From positions 349,545 through 413,544 of the forward strand of contig VXAI01000046.1 in assembly GCA_013399305.1 (NCBI GenBank): a stretch of 64,000 bases of DNA. Reading direction: 5' to 3'. The DNA comes from Rostratula benghalensis. Its lineage: Eukaryota; Chordata; Aves; Charadriiformes; Rostratulidae. The position numbers and the translations under genes are program-made. Shown one piece after another: positions 1 to 12,200 of the stretch; the first letter of the stretch is position 1; the number at the start of each line of letters is the position of its first letter. The notes under the pieces are model-generated. The model made no database searches and was not told the origin of the DNA. It saw nothing but the letters and a program-made list of their open reading frames with translations.

Positions 1-3000
1 TTTGGGCTACCTGAGTTCTTCAGCCATCAGTCACTGAACCTGACTTCAAAAGGCATTAAAGTAGTGAGCTTATTCAGGGAAAAACAGGTGATAAATAACA
101 TGTATTCATCACTTACCTGAATTTTGCCAAAGCTTGTCTTCAGTTCAAGAACTGACAAAGATTCTGCATATTACTGTAAATAAAATAGATTTCCTGCCTC
201 TATCTTAATGTCAGTCTAGAATTTTATTGGGAAAATATACACTGGAAGTTTTGCCAAAGAGAATTTATAATAGAGTTCTGAAGAACTGATTTCTGGACAA
301 CGCCAAGAAATCACAATGGGTATGAAAATATAGAAACTTAGTAACAAACCATTTCACACCCAAATGCGTATCTTATGAAAATTTGAAATTTATTTGTTAG
401 TTCTTATCTACACAGAAGCTTTTGTCTACACTTAATAGAAACCGCTGTACCCGTTTACCTGGTTTTAGTGTGTGGTGTAAGAGCAGAGACAAACCTTTTT
501 ACGCAGGACAAAATAATACGGTTGTCAGCCAATTCGGCTATTACTACAGAAACATTTTGTGCCTCTTCACTGCTGTAGCGCTGAAACTTCACCCCTTTAG
601 AGCACCTCTTTACAAAAAGCTCACAAAACCACTATTCTACAACTTGTCCTTGTGCTACAGTTCTGCTCTTTCTCAGACTTCAATGAGTTGGCAATCAAGA
701 AACAAAACTGGAAACATCCATCTGGATTAGCATCCTATGATGCAAACTGAGAACATTTGTCCACTCAGTTACGTGACACAGTGCCAGAACTAGGACAGGA
801 GAGAACCCTAAGGTCCTCATTTTATAGCAAATTGTACTTTAAAGTCAACATGGCTTACTAAAACCACTATGAAAGTACTTTGTAAAGCAGATTTGATTAT
901 ACCATAAACAAAGGAAAGACAGCCACATCCTGCAGAAATGCCTAAAGCCCCTCAAATGGAGCTTGTGGGAGGAGAACACTGCAAAGGGTTCAATCCATTG
1001 GGCTGATACCACATCTACTGTCAGATACCTGGGAGATGCTCAAGTCTCAGGATGGAGAATGGAGTCCTGTAAGAGCATGAAAGAGGGAGGCACCAAGAGC
1101 TACCAGGTTCTGAGAGCCATCAACTCAGGGGTATGCTTCCTGTACAAAACACAGTAATAACATGTCCTCACTGGGCACCATCCTACAGCTTGTCTCACAC
1201 ACCTGATATCTCCAGAGCAGCTCATTCTGGGAGAGTTTCTGGCACAGAGCTGGCGTTTGTAGAAGTATAACTTGCTGCCAGGAAAAGGCTGGACCCCCTT
1301 CCTACCTATGTGCTCCCTTACCTATGGGGCACAGCACTGCCAACACGCTCCTCACAAGCCTGAGGTGGGCTTGCTGTGCCACAGGGCTGTAGAATAACCT
1401 AATTGCAGGCAACACTGTTCTGCAGATGCAGTCCCTCCCCAGATGTTCACGTTAAGCAGCAGAGAATTACAGAGTCATCACAATGAAAGGAGATAAACTT
1501 GTGTGTAGCAGTTTTACTACTTGCCAGCCACACAGAATAACTTAACCCTGTGTGCTTGAACACTCATCTTAACGTCTGGTTCACATCCTATTCACCCCTT
1601 CTTGCTATGCACAACTAGAACACTTTTCACAGAGACCATGTCAATGTATTAAAAAGCTGGGAAAAATATTTCTAATGGCTATTTTTTTTAAGGAAGCATA
1701 GGCTGACTCCCAATAGCGAAGCCTTAATAGATACTGCTGCACGTCTTACATAAAAACACGGCATCATGTAATTTTCATCACTAATTAAATATATTTTTTC
1801 TCACCACCAAAAAACTACATTGCTTCTTTGTGCTACATCAGGTGTACAGATCGGAAGGACATAACACACAGTTTTCTGCTCACTTCACTTTCACAAGTTT
1901 CAATAATTCTGCTAAGTAACCAAAGAGATGAAAATCACATGCCAGGATTTCTTCTGGTGTTCTTGGAAGGAGCTTTCAAAGAAATTCCAAGGATAATGTA
2001 GTGTTTTAAAGATTAATGAGTAATAAATTTACTTTTTTCCAGTGCATATTACAAATTTTTAACAAATCTTCTTTAGGGATTCCTGGAATTTTAACATGTT
2101 CTATCCTAAAAAAAGCTGTCTATTTCCCCATTTTAGAACTTCAGAAATGGAATTCAATTGGCAAAATGTATTTTAAAATTATTTCACTTAGCTTAAATAT
2201 TCACAAGTACCCTCTATTTTTCATAAAGAATTAACTCCCAAACAGTTACAATTTTACATTCAGAGACAGCTGTAGTAGAGAGCTTGAGAATTCTGTGTCC
2301 TGGTTGTGTATTTAAAATTCTCAGCTAACAAGCGGGAGAGTGTTATCTAGGAATGCTTACAGATGTCTAATTTGACAAAGTTTGGGGTTGTTGGGGTTTG
2401 GGTTTTTTTACTCAAGTGCTTTAGTCTAATGTTATTTATTGTTTATGGAAGTTGTTTGTCATTTAAGACATGAAGTGGCCACTCCTCTAAAAGAAAGAAT
2501 CAAGTTACAATCCATTATTTAATGTTTAGATTGTTTTTCTTTGTACTAGGTGGGAACACAGGTCCTGGATAGAAGTCCTGCCTAAGACAAGACCCCAAGC
2601 TGAAGACTCCAATTATCTATAAATCCCATGTATTTCCTGCAGAGAAAGAGAACAAGGAGAGAAGAGCAAAACAGACAGAAAAAGAGAGACAGAGGATATG
2701 CCAAGTGAAACACTCAATACCTGTCCTAAACCAAGTATTTCTCATAAGTAACCAGGAATTACCTGGTATCTCAAAACCAAGCTTAGAAGAAACATGTTGC
2801 TGTTGGTTTTGGCTTATTATTGAAATAAAACAGTTTTATTTTACTTGTTCCATCAGTATAAAATGTATAACATCTTACCTATTTCTGAGATGACGGCATC
2901 GTATATTTGGAATTAGCAAAAGTTACTATCCAGCTCACACTCTCACACACAGAATATGATTGCTGATGACTTACCATTTCCAAAGATTTTTAGAACCAAT

Positions 3001-4449
3001 TCTCTCATTTTGGAACAGAGAAACACAAGTACACTTATTATGCAAACTGACTGCGATACTACTTCTCAACTATTCTCCACCAAACACTCTGGAAGAACAT
3101 TTTACACAGAAATCAATGAACAAAAATCATGCCAAATACAATTTGCACAGTGCTATTGCTCCCAAAGAGTAGCACCCCACATCATCAAATAATGACATTA
3201 TTTATTTAAACTATTTTCAAAGAAATTGCATGCAAGAAACCATATGCAGATTTTAATTTGCATATTGCAGTTTGCATTAAAATGGAATTAAATCTAAAAT
3301 AATTGACTCTCCTCTGAAACATTCTTCTAGAACATGGAATTGCTGTTACAAATTAGAGGACAAATGAGTTCTGGCACTTGCTTAAAAAAGAGTAAAGATG
3401 AAAAGCTTCTAAAGTGATGATATGGAGGAAAAAATTACACATCAGCCAAAATGAGTTTCCTATCTGCTTTAAAGCTCCTGAAGTTATATTTCCAGTAGGT
3501 AAAAACGTTATCACCTTTTTCCAGTGCTGATGTGCTTATTTTCCTATTAAGTTACTCAGTAATTAGAAACAAAGTCTGACACATTGTGCTCTGCTCATAC
3601 AATACCTTTGAAACTTCTCTAACAGAAATTAAAAGCATTCTTTAACTGAAGATGCAAAGATTCAAAATATAGAAATGAATTTAAAAATTCAAATTGGATT
3701 TACAACCAATTTACTGCTCTATTTTAATCCACAAAACCAATTTTGTTCCATAATACAACATAGAAAAAAAAGCAGATTTTTCTACGTTGACCCACTATAG
3801 AAAATGTTATCTAGAAATATTATGTAGAAAATTATAAATGTTAAGAACAGTGAGTTTGTTCGTAACCCTCTCTTTATGAAAATTAGTCTTAAAGGTTATC
3901 AGGGTAAAAAAAATATGCTCTCTTGCAATATTATTCAAGGGTGCATTCAAGTATCAGGGAAGTTAGCAGAGAGACCTGTTCCAGTGCTGTAACAACCTGA
4001 TTGTATTAAAAGTCCTCCAGGAATTGTAAGAGAGTCCCTTGGGCATACAAGGTAATTCAAGAAAGAAAACATTTTTATTTTCTGATTGAGATGCACAGGT
4101 ATATGTAGTAAGTTCCTCTGAAGTACATCAAAAGCAACTGAAACGTATTTGAGAACTACTGATTTTGCACTGAAAATAACCCCCAGCGGCTCCGTAGGAA
4201 AGACTACGTTTAAAGAGGAGAGTGGCAAAGCCAGTCCCAACAAACCTAATTTGCTTTTCTTGCATCCTGTGGTTTTTCAGATGATTGCAGGATAAAAATC
4301 TGATTCCTTTATTGCAGATTCAAAGCAGTCTTTTAGTAGTTTTGTATCTCTACACTCAAGTTGGTTAGGACAGAATGATTTTAAGCAAAATCCCTCCTTG
4401 GGAGTGAAAGCTGTGAATTTCCCTGCCAGAACAAACGAACAAAACTTAC
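1..4449 (-). other. ALDH1A2: ALDH1A2 intron 1 (partial)
   Basis: This AT-rich stretch lies downstream, on the minus strand, of the splice donor of ALDH1A2 exon 1, so it is the beginning of intron 1. No ALDH1A2 exon 2 was found; the next coding segment should start with residues like IFINNEWQ. No young interspersed repeat was recognised. There are short G/T-rich runs near 2384-2412 and a purine-rich stretch at about 2640-2697. The open frames here are short, with no recognisable protein. Conserved enhancers may be present but cannot be judged without alignment. Confidence 0.85.
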
Positions 4450-4566
4450 CTTGGTGTATTTGATTTCAAGGTTGAGAGTGGGAGAAGGCAGCAGATGCAG
4501 AGATGCCATCAGAGCTGCAGGATCTGCCTTCACCTCCCCTGGCATCTCAATTTTACTGGAAGTCAT
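4450..4566 (-). CDS. ALDH1A2: ALDH1A2 coding exon 1 (retinaldehyde dehydrogenase 2, N-terminus)
   Basis: The 39 codons read MTSSKIEMPGEV... and end ...NLEIKYTK, which I recognise as the N-terminus of vertebrate retinal dehydrogenase 2 (RALDH2), nearly identical to the human protein. The enzyme oxidises all-trans-retinaldehyde to retinoic acid with NAD+ in the cytosol and is the main source of embryonic retinoic acid. This segment precedes the NAD-binding and catalytic domains, so no active-site residue is visible. The ATG is at 4566-4564 on the minus strand. The exon ends at 4450 in AAG followed by GTAAG, a consensus donor in phase 0, the same junction as in human. Only exon 1 is in the window; the rest lies beyond the left edge. 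The gene is divergent from AQP9, with a CpG island immediately upstream. Confidence 0.96.
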
Positions 4567-4730
4567 AGTCTTGAGGGGGGGTTTATAGTACCACCGAGCC
4601 CCCCACTCTGACCTGATGTTGTGTTTTGGGTTTGTGCCCCCCCCCCTCCAAAGACCAGCGCTGAAGATGTTGCTCTCCTCCTCTGTATATAGGCAGGTGT
4701 CAAGCTGGGTCTCTTCTTATTGGACATGGG
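4567..4730 (-). promoter_or_regulatory. ALDH1A2: Putative ALDH1A2 core promoter and 5' UTR
   Basis: Upstream of the ATG on the minus strand there is a TATATA element at 4686-4691 and an inverted CCAAT box (ATTGG on plus) at 4719-4723. The CCAAT box lies about 30 bp further upstream. This spacing would put transcription start near 4655-4660 and give a 5' UTR of about 90 nt. The layout is visible; the start site is inferred. A C-rich run (CCCCCCCCCC near 4639-4648 on plus) lies in the predicted leader. Confidence 0.55.
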
Positions 4731-4744
4731 GGCAGAGGCAGGGG

Positions 4745-5640
4745 GGCAGGTCCGTCCTACCTAGGGCGATAGCGGCGCGGCACGGCGCAGCCTCAGCCGG
4801 CCCCCCCTCCCCGCCCCCGCGGTCGCCGGGGATTCCCCTGCCACCCCGCGGGGGGACGGAGCTCCCGGCAGCGGGTCGCTGCCTCCCGCCTGCGGAGCGG
4901 GAGTGGGGAACCCGGTCGGCGCCGGCGGGGGAGCGGGGGGTCACCGAAACTGTCGTGTGTATGTGTCGCCTTCGACTCCCCCCCGTGCCGGGCGGAGGGG
5001 GTCGTCGCGTCCGGGAGAAGCCAGCCCCAGCCCCGCGCCGCCCCGCCCGGGGCACTGGCGGGATGGGGCTACCCGGGGGACGGCGGCATTGCCTCGCAGG
5101 GCGGCGGGCGGAGCCCCTCAGGGGTCGCGGGCCGAGGCGCGCTGAGGCTGGGCGAAGCCTCTGTCACCGGAGTAGCCTGGCTGTCCCCGCTCCCCGGCCA
5201 TCGCTCGCCGCCCGCTCCGCACCTGGCCGCTGCGCGGCCGCTACCCGCCCCCGCATCCCCCGGGCGCTCTGCTGCTCCCCGCACTGCCGCACTTTTACAG
5301 TTTTGCGGCAACTGACATGGAAGTGCCTGCGCGTCCCCGGCGACAGTGACGGATGCGCAGACACCCCCTCCCGGCCCTAACCCTACCTGCCTCCGCCGCG
5401 GCGCCATCCCCGTCCGCCTGCTGCCCCCTGCCGGCCGCGCCCCGACACCGCCTGCCCCGCACCTTCGACATCCCACAGTGCCTTCCCCGCCACACGCCCG
5501 CCGCGGCCCCGCACAGGGCTCCGGGCTGGTCCCTTCCTCCCGCGGCTGTTGGACCCGGTCCCCGTCTGGCACCGATGCCCCCGCTCTCTGCCGGACTGGC
5601 CTCGGTGGAAGAGCGCTATTCGCCTTCCCTCGCTGCCCCT
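4745..5640. promoter_or_regulatory. ALDH1A2: CpG island at the ALDH1A2 5' end
   Basis: About 0.9 kb of very GC-rich sequence with dense CpG dinucleotides and GC-box-like runs begins just upstream of the ALDH1A2 core promoter. CpG is rare in the rest of the window, so this is a typical unmethylated promoter island. Long open frames on both strands overlap it, but they lack protein-like composition and are expected from low stop-codon density in GC-rich DNA. It could also promote a divergent non-coding transcript on the plus strand. Confidence 0.9.
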
Positions 5641-5703
5641 TGCAATGTCCCTCAGTTACTCCCCTCTACCCCTTCGGCTGGGGGCTCTGCAGTTCTGCCT
5701 TTC

Positions 5704-6240
5704 CTAGAATCGTCTAGGTTGGAAGGGACCTTTCAGATCAGCTCCAGCCATTAACACAACACTGCCAAAACCGACACTAAACCATGTCCCTCAGCGCCAC
5801 ATCTATGCATCTTTTAAATACCTCCAGGGATGGCAATTCCACCACTTCCCAGGGCCGCCTGTTCCAGTGCTTAACAACCCTTTCTGTGACATTCTTCCTA
5901 ATATCCAAGCTAAACCTCCATTGGTGCAACTTGAGGCCATTGCCTCTTCTGTCCCTTGTGACTTGGGAGAAGATGACCAACCCCCTACCTTGCTACAACC
6001 TCATTTCAGGTAGTTGCAGAGAGCAAGGTGGTGTCCTCTCCAGGCTGAACAACCCCAGCTCCCTCAGTCTTTCCTCATAAGACTTGTGCTCCAGACCCCT
6101 CACCAGCTCTGTTGCCCTTCTCTGGACTCGCTCCAGCACCTCAATGTCTTTCCTATAGTGAGGGGCCCAAAATTGCACACAGTATTTGAGGTGGGGCACG
6201 GCCATGGGTGTGAACAGCTTGTGTAGGAAGCCCAGAGGCT
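5704..6240 (-). mobile_element. CR1 LINE fragment, 5'-truncated, minus strand
   Basis: The plus strand opens with TAGAATCGTCTAGGTTGGAA, the reverse complement of the CR1 3' end. On the minus strand the frames at 5993-6265 and 5777-5980 contain the end of the CR1 ORF2 product, with motifs such as [24 protein letters not shown] and [12 protein letters not shown]. The two frames are offset, so the copy is frameshifted and dead. It is truncated before the reverse transcriptase core. Similarity fades at about 6200-6240, so the 5' boundary is approximate. Confidence 0.93.
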
Positions 6241-9200
6241 TGGGACTCAAGCAGCAAGGGTACACAGGTGCACCTCAGTTTCCAAATTCCTCTTGGGAAA
6301 GAAAGCAACCAGGAAGAGCAGGTCCTCACTGTCAGGGTGAGTCCCTCAGCCCAGCTATGTCCTTCTCTTTTCTTACAACCACCTGTTCACAGCTATTATT
6401 TTTGGGGACCTCTCTTTGTGGGAGGCCACATCATACAAGAGGTTGGGCACGCCATAGAGCAGGAAGCCAGCAGCCAGGTAGCTCCTGATGGCACTACTTT
6501 CAGTCTGAAACTCATACCAAGCAGCCCATGCACAGGGGACATCTGTCCCATCTTGCTGAATGGAACAGCAGACGGCTTGAGCTTGTGCCCTGACTGGGCT
6601 GATGGACATCAGAAATCTGTGGTCCAAGCCCTACGCTCTCTCCGATCAAAACTTCTAGACAGAAAACCTATGAAGCCCAGACCATTTTTATTACTTTTGA
6701 CAATATCAATAAAGTTCTGCTTACTGATGCAAACACTCCCAGCATTTTGAAACCAATCAGATGCCATGTTTTGAAGTTATCACATTGCAGATAAACAGAG
6801 AAGGGACACCAAAACCTACAACTGTCAAAAGCTGGCAAAACAAAGCAGCAATAAATATACTGCGTGACCTTTATAATGACCTAGTCAAGAACAAACAACA
6901 GGATCTGGCCATGTTTTGGTTTTGTTAGGCTGTCTACTTGTTGATTCCATAGATATTCCTTGCTCTGTGTTTTACAAGTTCATGGACAATTGATAAGAAT
7001 GTCCCAGTGTTCTCTTAGTGTTTGTGCAGGAGCACGGGACAAAGGTTGCTTCTGCACAGACAGGCAGCCCAAGGCACAGAGCGCCATTTCAGCATTGACA
7101 TGCATATTGCTGTAAATTTCCAGGTCAATAATGAAGAGGGAGACCGCAGATTTTGCTTTCTCTCATTTTTCATCTCTCCCCCTGCCCCGTCTTCCCCCCC
7201 CTCCCCCTCTGCCTTGACAGAGGAAATGGATCCATATTACTGTGCTGTAATGTGACATGCAGAGCTGTCAAACTGTGACATTTGGGATGAGTGAGACTTT
7301 TAAACGTCAGAAATTCAATTTTTAATGGCACACTGACAACACAGAGCTAACACTTCATCACAAGGATGACACCTTCTAAAAGCTGCTTTAAAATAAATCA
7401 GAGCGAGGATGTGCTCCTTCAAAAGGGCACTGCATTTAAATAAGTTTCAGGAATCAGCAAACCGTATAACAGTTTTGTTATTAAATCAAGTCAATAAAGT
7501 TCAGGAGATTTTGGTGAAAAGGGATTCCAGTGCATATGGAGATGCAATTCAAACCCACAAAATCTGGAGCTGCTTAAGAGACCTCCATCATCTATTTGTC
7601 ATACAAACCACATTCCTCTTACATTTAAGAGCAATTCAGTTCGCAAAAGCTCTCAGAGCTAACCACCTCTAGAGTAACTGCTCCCTACACCTCTCTGGCA
7701 GTCCCCAAGCAGAGAATGGCGCTGCACTTACCATGCTACAGGCTCCTGGTTTACAGCCAGCTTCAAAGGGGTTGCCAGAAGATCATGGTGTATGTGTGCT
7801 GTTGCTCTTCCCAACAGCAAGAGAGCAGCTGCAGCTCCACTTCTGCCACCTGGGATGACAACAATGTAGGCCTCAGTGCCAGCACCACAAGTAAGGTCTC
7901 ATCAAGTGCAACAGTAGCTTTGCCAAACAGAATTAGAAGTAAGGTGTACAAGAGGATGTCAGACACACTGATGGATCCAGTGTGGTGACCTGCTTCAGCA
8001 GTTCAGCATGACACTGGCCACTTTATGAACACAAATTGAGCTATGGCTTCAAATCACACAAGTGATTTAACTACATTTCTTTGTGGAAGGGATTAATACC
8101 CTTGTTGTCTTGGACATTAGGACAATAACTCATAACAACAATGCACGCAGTAGTAAAATAATTTGTGAAAGAAAAGAGTGAATCCTATGGTTGCCAAGAA
8201 GAACAAGAACAGAAACACTCCAGGTTCAGGCCAAGTTCTGCCATTCCTAAACACTTACAAAGGGGAGAGCAATAATTTATTCTTATTGTAGTCCTGTAGT
8301 TTCTCGTTTGGGTTTGGGGTTTTTTTTTTGTGAATTGGCAGTACTAAGTAAACTGGTGATTAAATCAGACTGGCTTATTTTCTCTCACATGAATGGGTTT
8401 TAATTAAACTCATACTTAGGCAGCAAATCAGGAAACAAATATGTTCTGTTTCAGATCATAATGACAAAGATATTACTGTCTTCACACTTTGTGAAGAAAT
8501 AGCTGTCAAAAAAAAAAAGAAGAACAACTAAGTGACTTGGTTTCTTATTTCAGTGTTAGAAATTAGGCTAGTATGTAGCCAAGATCAAAATCATTCCTGA
8601 AGGGTTTTAATTTTTAATTTAGATCAATCTGAATGTATAATTTGAAGAAATAGCATTGTTTCATTTACAAGTTTCAATCTCTTCCCCCATCCCCAGCAGC
8701 CTGTAGTATTTATGGACAAGGACATAGACCTTGCTTACACAAGGTCTTTCCATCTTCCTGATGGAAACAGGAGCTTTGGTAGCCAGAGAGGGCACAAAAG
8801 CCAGGGTCATGATGTTGAAGACAATACAGATGTAATTAAGGCGTTCCTGGGTTTCTCAGGTAGAGTACCGGTATTTTTCTGCTTTATTGTCACCACCGCC
8901 TAAAGGAAGGAATGAAACTAAAGGACTGGATCAAAGTATTTGTGTCTTGAATAATTCTTTTGGGCAGAGCAGTTGTACCAAAGTATATACTGACACACCA
9001 CTGAAATGGACAGTGGCTACAGCAACACAGAGCTCTTCGTTCTTACTACTTTCAATCCGTGACTCCGAAGGAGTTCTTCTGCTCCTGGGTGAGCACCAGA
9101 CGCTAAGCACTTTGTCACACATGCAAAGGAACTGACTCATATCATTCTGTCAGACACTTCCAGTGATTCATTTCAAGATCAGCTTCAAAACTGCCCCAAA

Positions 9201-12200
9201 ATTATTTCAGTCTGACCCTTGAGTTGTTCCTATGTATATTTCTCTCAGCTGTCCCACTACCATGTAACAAGGATGTCCCATGTCCTCATACAAATTCAGC
9301 ACCGTTTGAGGGAGCCTCTTCCTCTGTACTCTTTGCCTCCCGCCTCAGCAAATGGCCCTCCCTGTTATGTGCTGTAGAAATCACTTTCGGAAGAAAAATA
9401 GGGACTGAAAAGAAACTTCCACTAAGTTGTTTTTCAGCTCAGATTTCCACTTCAGAAATCTGAACTTCATTTTCTGACATCCATCCAGTAAAAGCTTCAG
9501 CCTCAGGTGTCTTATTTTAGTTGCCTGCTATTTTCATTACTGACCATAATGTCAGCAAATGCTCTTCAGGAGATACTTGTATTTTAATTTATCTGCAAAT
9601 ATAAATCACACATTATAGCACTTTTTTCCTCTAGGTTAATTGAATCAATTCTCTAAACGTCTCTATGTCTGATCATTTGAAAGAGGCTCACTGTTTGAAA
9701 CCTCTTAAGAATTATGGCCCTAGAATTGTGTGTAGGATGATATCGGTCCTTGCTCCAGACAATGTTGTTTTATACATATAAGGTAAAAGTACTGTTACAC
9801 ATGTAAGCAGTATTATCTGTAAAGCAATACCCATAATACCTTGTTGACCCTATAAAATATTATTTCTGAAATTTTTCAAATACCCCAGTGAATTAATTGT
9901 CTTTAAAGTATAAATCTTCATATAAGAATGAGTCTGGATGTATTTTATGTTGTATAGAAACGAAAGAAAATATTTTTATTTTCCTTGTTCCTGTGTTAAC
10001 ATAAAAACATAAAATAGATTCTGATATTATGAACAACCATTTTTATTACTGAAAATCCGGGATTGGCTAATGAAGAAAATTTGATTTAACAAAATTTTTA
10101 CTCAAAATAAGTCGAACAGAACAGTTTTCTTACTGTGATATTGGCCATTTTATACTCAGCAGAACTGTAAATTACTGCTATGGTAATTCAATCCTAAACT
10201 GAAACTTGAGTTTAAGGATTTAAGCAAGACACAAACAATTTGGTGACAGTGAAAAAGTAGAATACGCTTAGCAAGACTGTCAGTGTTTGACTTGATTTAT
10301 AACTGGGTCAAAAATGAGTATCATAGTTGAAGGTGACAGTTGAAATGTAAGATGTCCCTCACTAGACTCTCGTGCAGAAGGGTGGGTTTGCAGGTACAGA
10401 GTGAGCCCAAGGTCCCACTCCCACAGTCTGAAGAGTCCCAGGGACCATTCACCTCACCATTGCTCCTTGAGCGATCACCAGCCCGTGCACTGCAGCACAC
10501 AACAACACGCAGCCATGGGGGAGTTGGCCCAGTTTCTGCAAAATAGCACCCATCTTCTCCCACAGAACATGAGTGGCAGTGACTGGCAGTGCCTCGGGAA
10601 AAGACCAGAAAGAATGTGCGCCATTAACTCTGAGATTATAGGCAACATTCTCTTGGTCGTAGGAATTCTATTCTGAATTTAAATATATAAAAAACTTTTA
10701 TATTTTTAATTTCTTTTCCATTTACCTGTTTGAATTCATTATTTTTAAAACACATCGAGCCTCAAATGGATTGACCTTCTGCTAATGTATTTCACCTAAT
10801 GAATAAGTGCAATTAACTAATTCATATTGGAATACTGCACTTTCCAGATCACATTTATCATCACTAAATGTGTGATCTATTTTGCAAGTTTAAATTTTTT
10901 ATTATTACCCTTTAAACTAAAGAAATAAGTCTTGTATTTAATTACCTGAACTTACATATTCAATTAATAGCTTCATTACCATAATGAATATAGAGACTGC
11001 ATAGAAGTAACAAAAGATTGCTCCCTGGGTCTGCTCCTAAGTACACGCTATAAAGGGTCTGCTATGAACCTCAGAATAATTATTTTCTATTAAAAAAATC
11101 TTGACTGGGGAGTTCCAAAGGAACTGGGCCTGGCAATCCAATATTCTTTTATGAGGGCCTGAGATAAATTTATCATCTATATTGTTAACATTTAATACGT
11201 AAAAGGAATCCCAGAAACAAAGCCTATGTTTCTGGAAAGACAGAGGATTTAAACACTCAAATGTGATTCATTCTGAATGAAAGGGAATTACAAGAATGAA
11301 AACCAGGCAGAGTAGCACTTCACCTACTAAAGGACAAGGGATGAGCTTTTGGAGCAGAGGCAAAACAAACGAATACTCTTGTGGGAGAGAGGAAACAAAG
11401 CACCAAGATAAATGGCTCTTAAAGCAACTCCAACAGAGAGTAAAAATGTGGCTGGATGACATCCTTGGGGTTCTATGTTGGGTGGGCAACATCTGAAGGC
11501 AGGTGGGTTGACGAGTCAAATGCTGGAAACACTGTCACTTACCTGATGGTAATCAGGCTTCAGAACCATAAAGTCCTACTTAGCTACATCTATTTGTTTG
11601 CCAAACACACTACTCAACCTTTGTGTGTCAGTAGAGTCAAATGTGTCATACCTTAGGCTTTTGTGTTAAATCATTCTTATTACACTCAGAGTTTCCTGCT
11701 CTCCACAACCCTACAGGTAGCCATAATAAGTCTCAGGGTGTCTATTCCTATAGGGCATCTGTTCCTTGTAGTAAGAGAAAAGGTTTTGACAATGTATCAA
11801 GGAAACATAGGGCTTAGATCACTGCAAAGCCCATGGTATATACTTTGAGGTTTTCTTCAAACTGCAGGGATATATTTACCAAGACATCATTTGGTTTTAA
11901 CAGCAAAGCTGAATTTAAAATTTCTATCTCCATTTTGAGGGCTTTTTATAAAGAATTCAGGAAAGGAAAGAGTTATTCTGAAAAGAACATACTGTCAATA
12001 ATTTTCCCTTACATTTACTTCTTGTGTAGTACATTAAATGTTCAAGAAAAGGCAATATGAAGAAAAAAAAAGTGGGGAATTAGCTGCAACAAAGCATTTG
12101 TCTGTACTAAATTGATCTATTCCTTAAAAGCAAAATTATTCTTGCACTGAAACAGTCTTTTTTCCAGATGCATTCAGAAAGTCAGACCTGTCTGTACTGT

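Noticed and set aside
3947..4243. 98-codon minus-strand frame in ALDH1A2 intron 1
   Set aside because: Checked as a possible ALDH1A2 exon 2; it has no aldehyde dehydrogenase sequence.
4616..5754. Long open frames on both strands (up to 254 codons) in the CpG island
   Set aside because: They overlap each other in several frames, are Arg/Pro/Gly/Ala-rich with no domain, and are explained by low stop-codon density in GC-rich promoter DNA.
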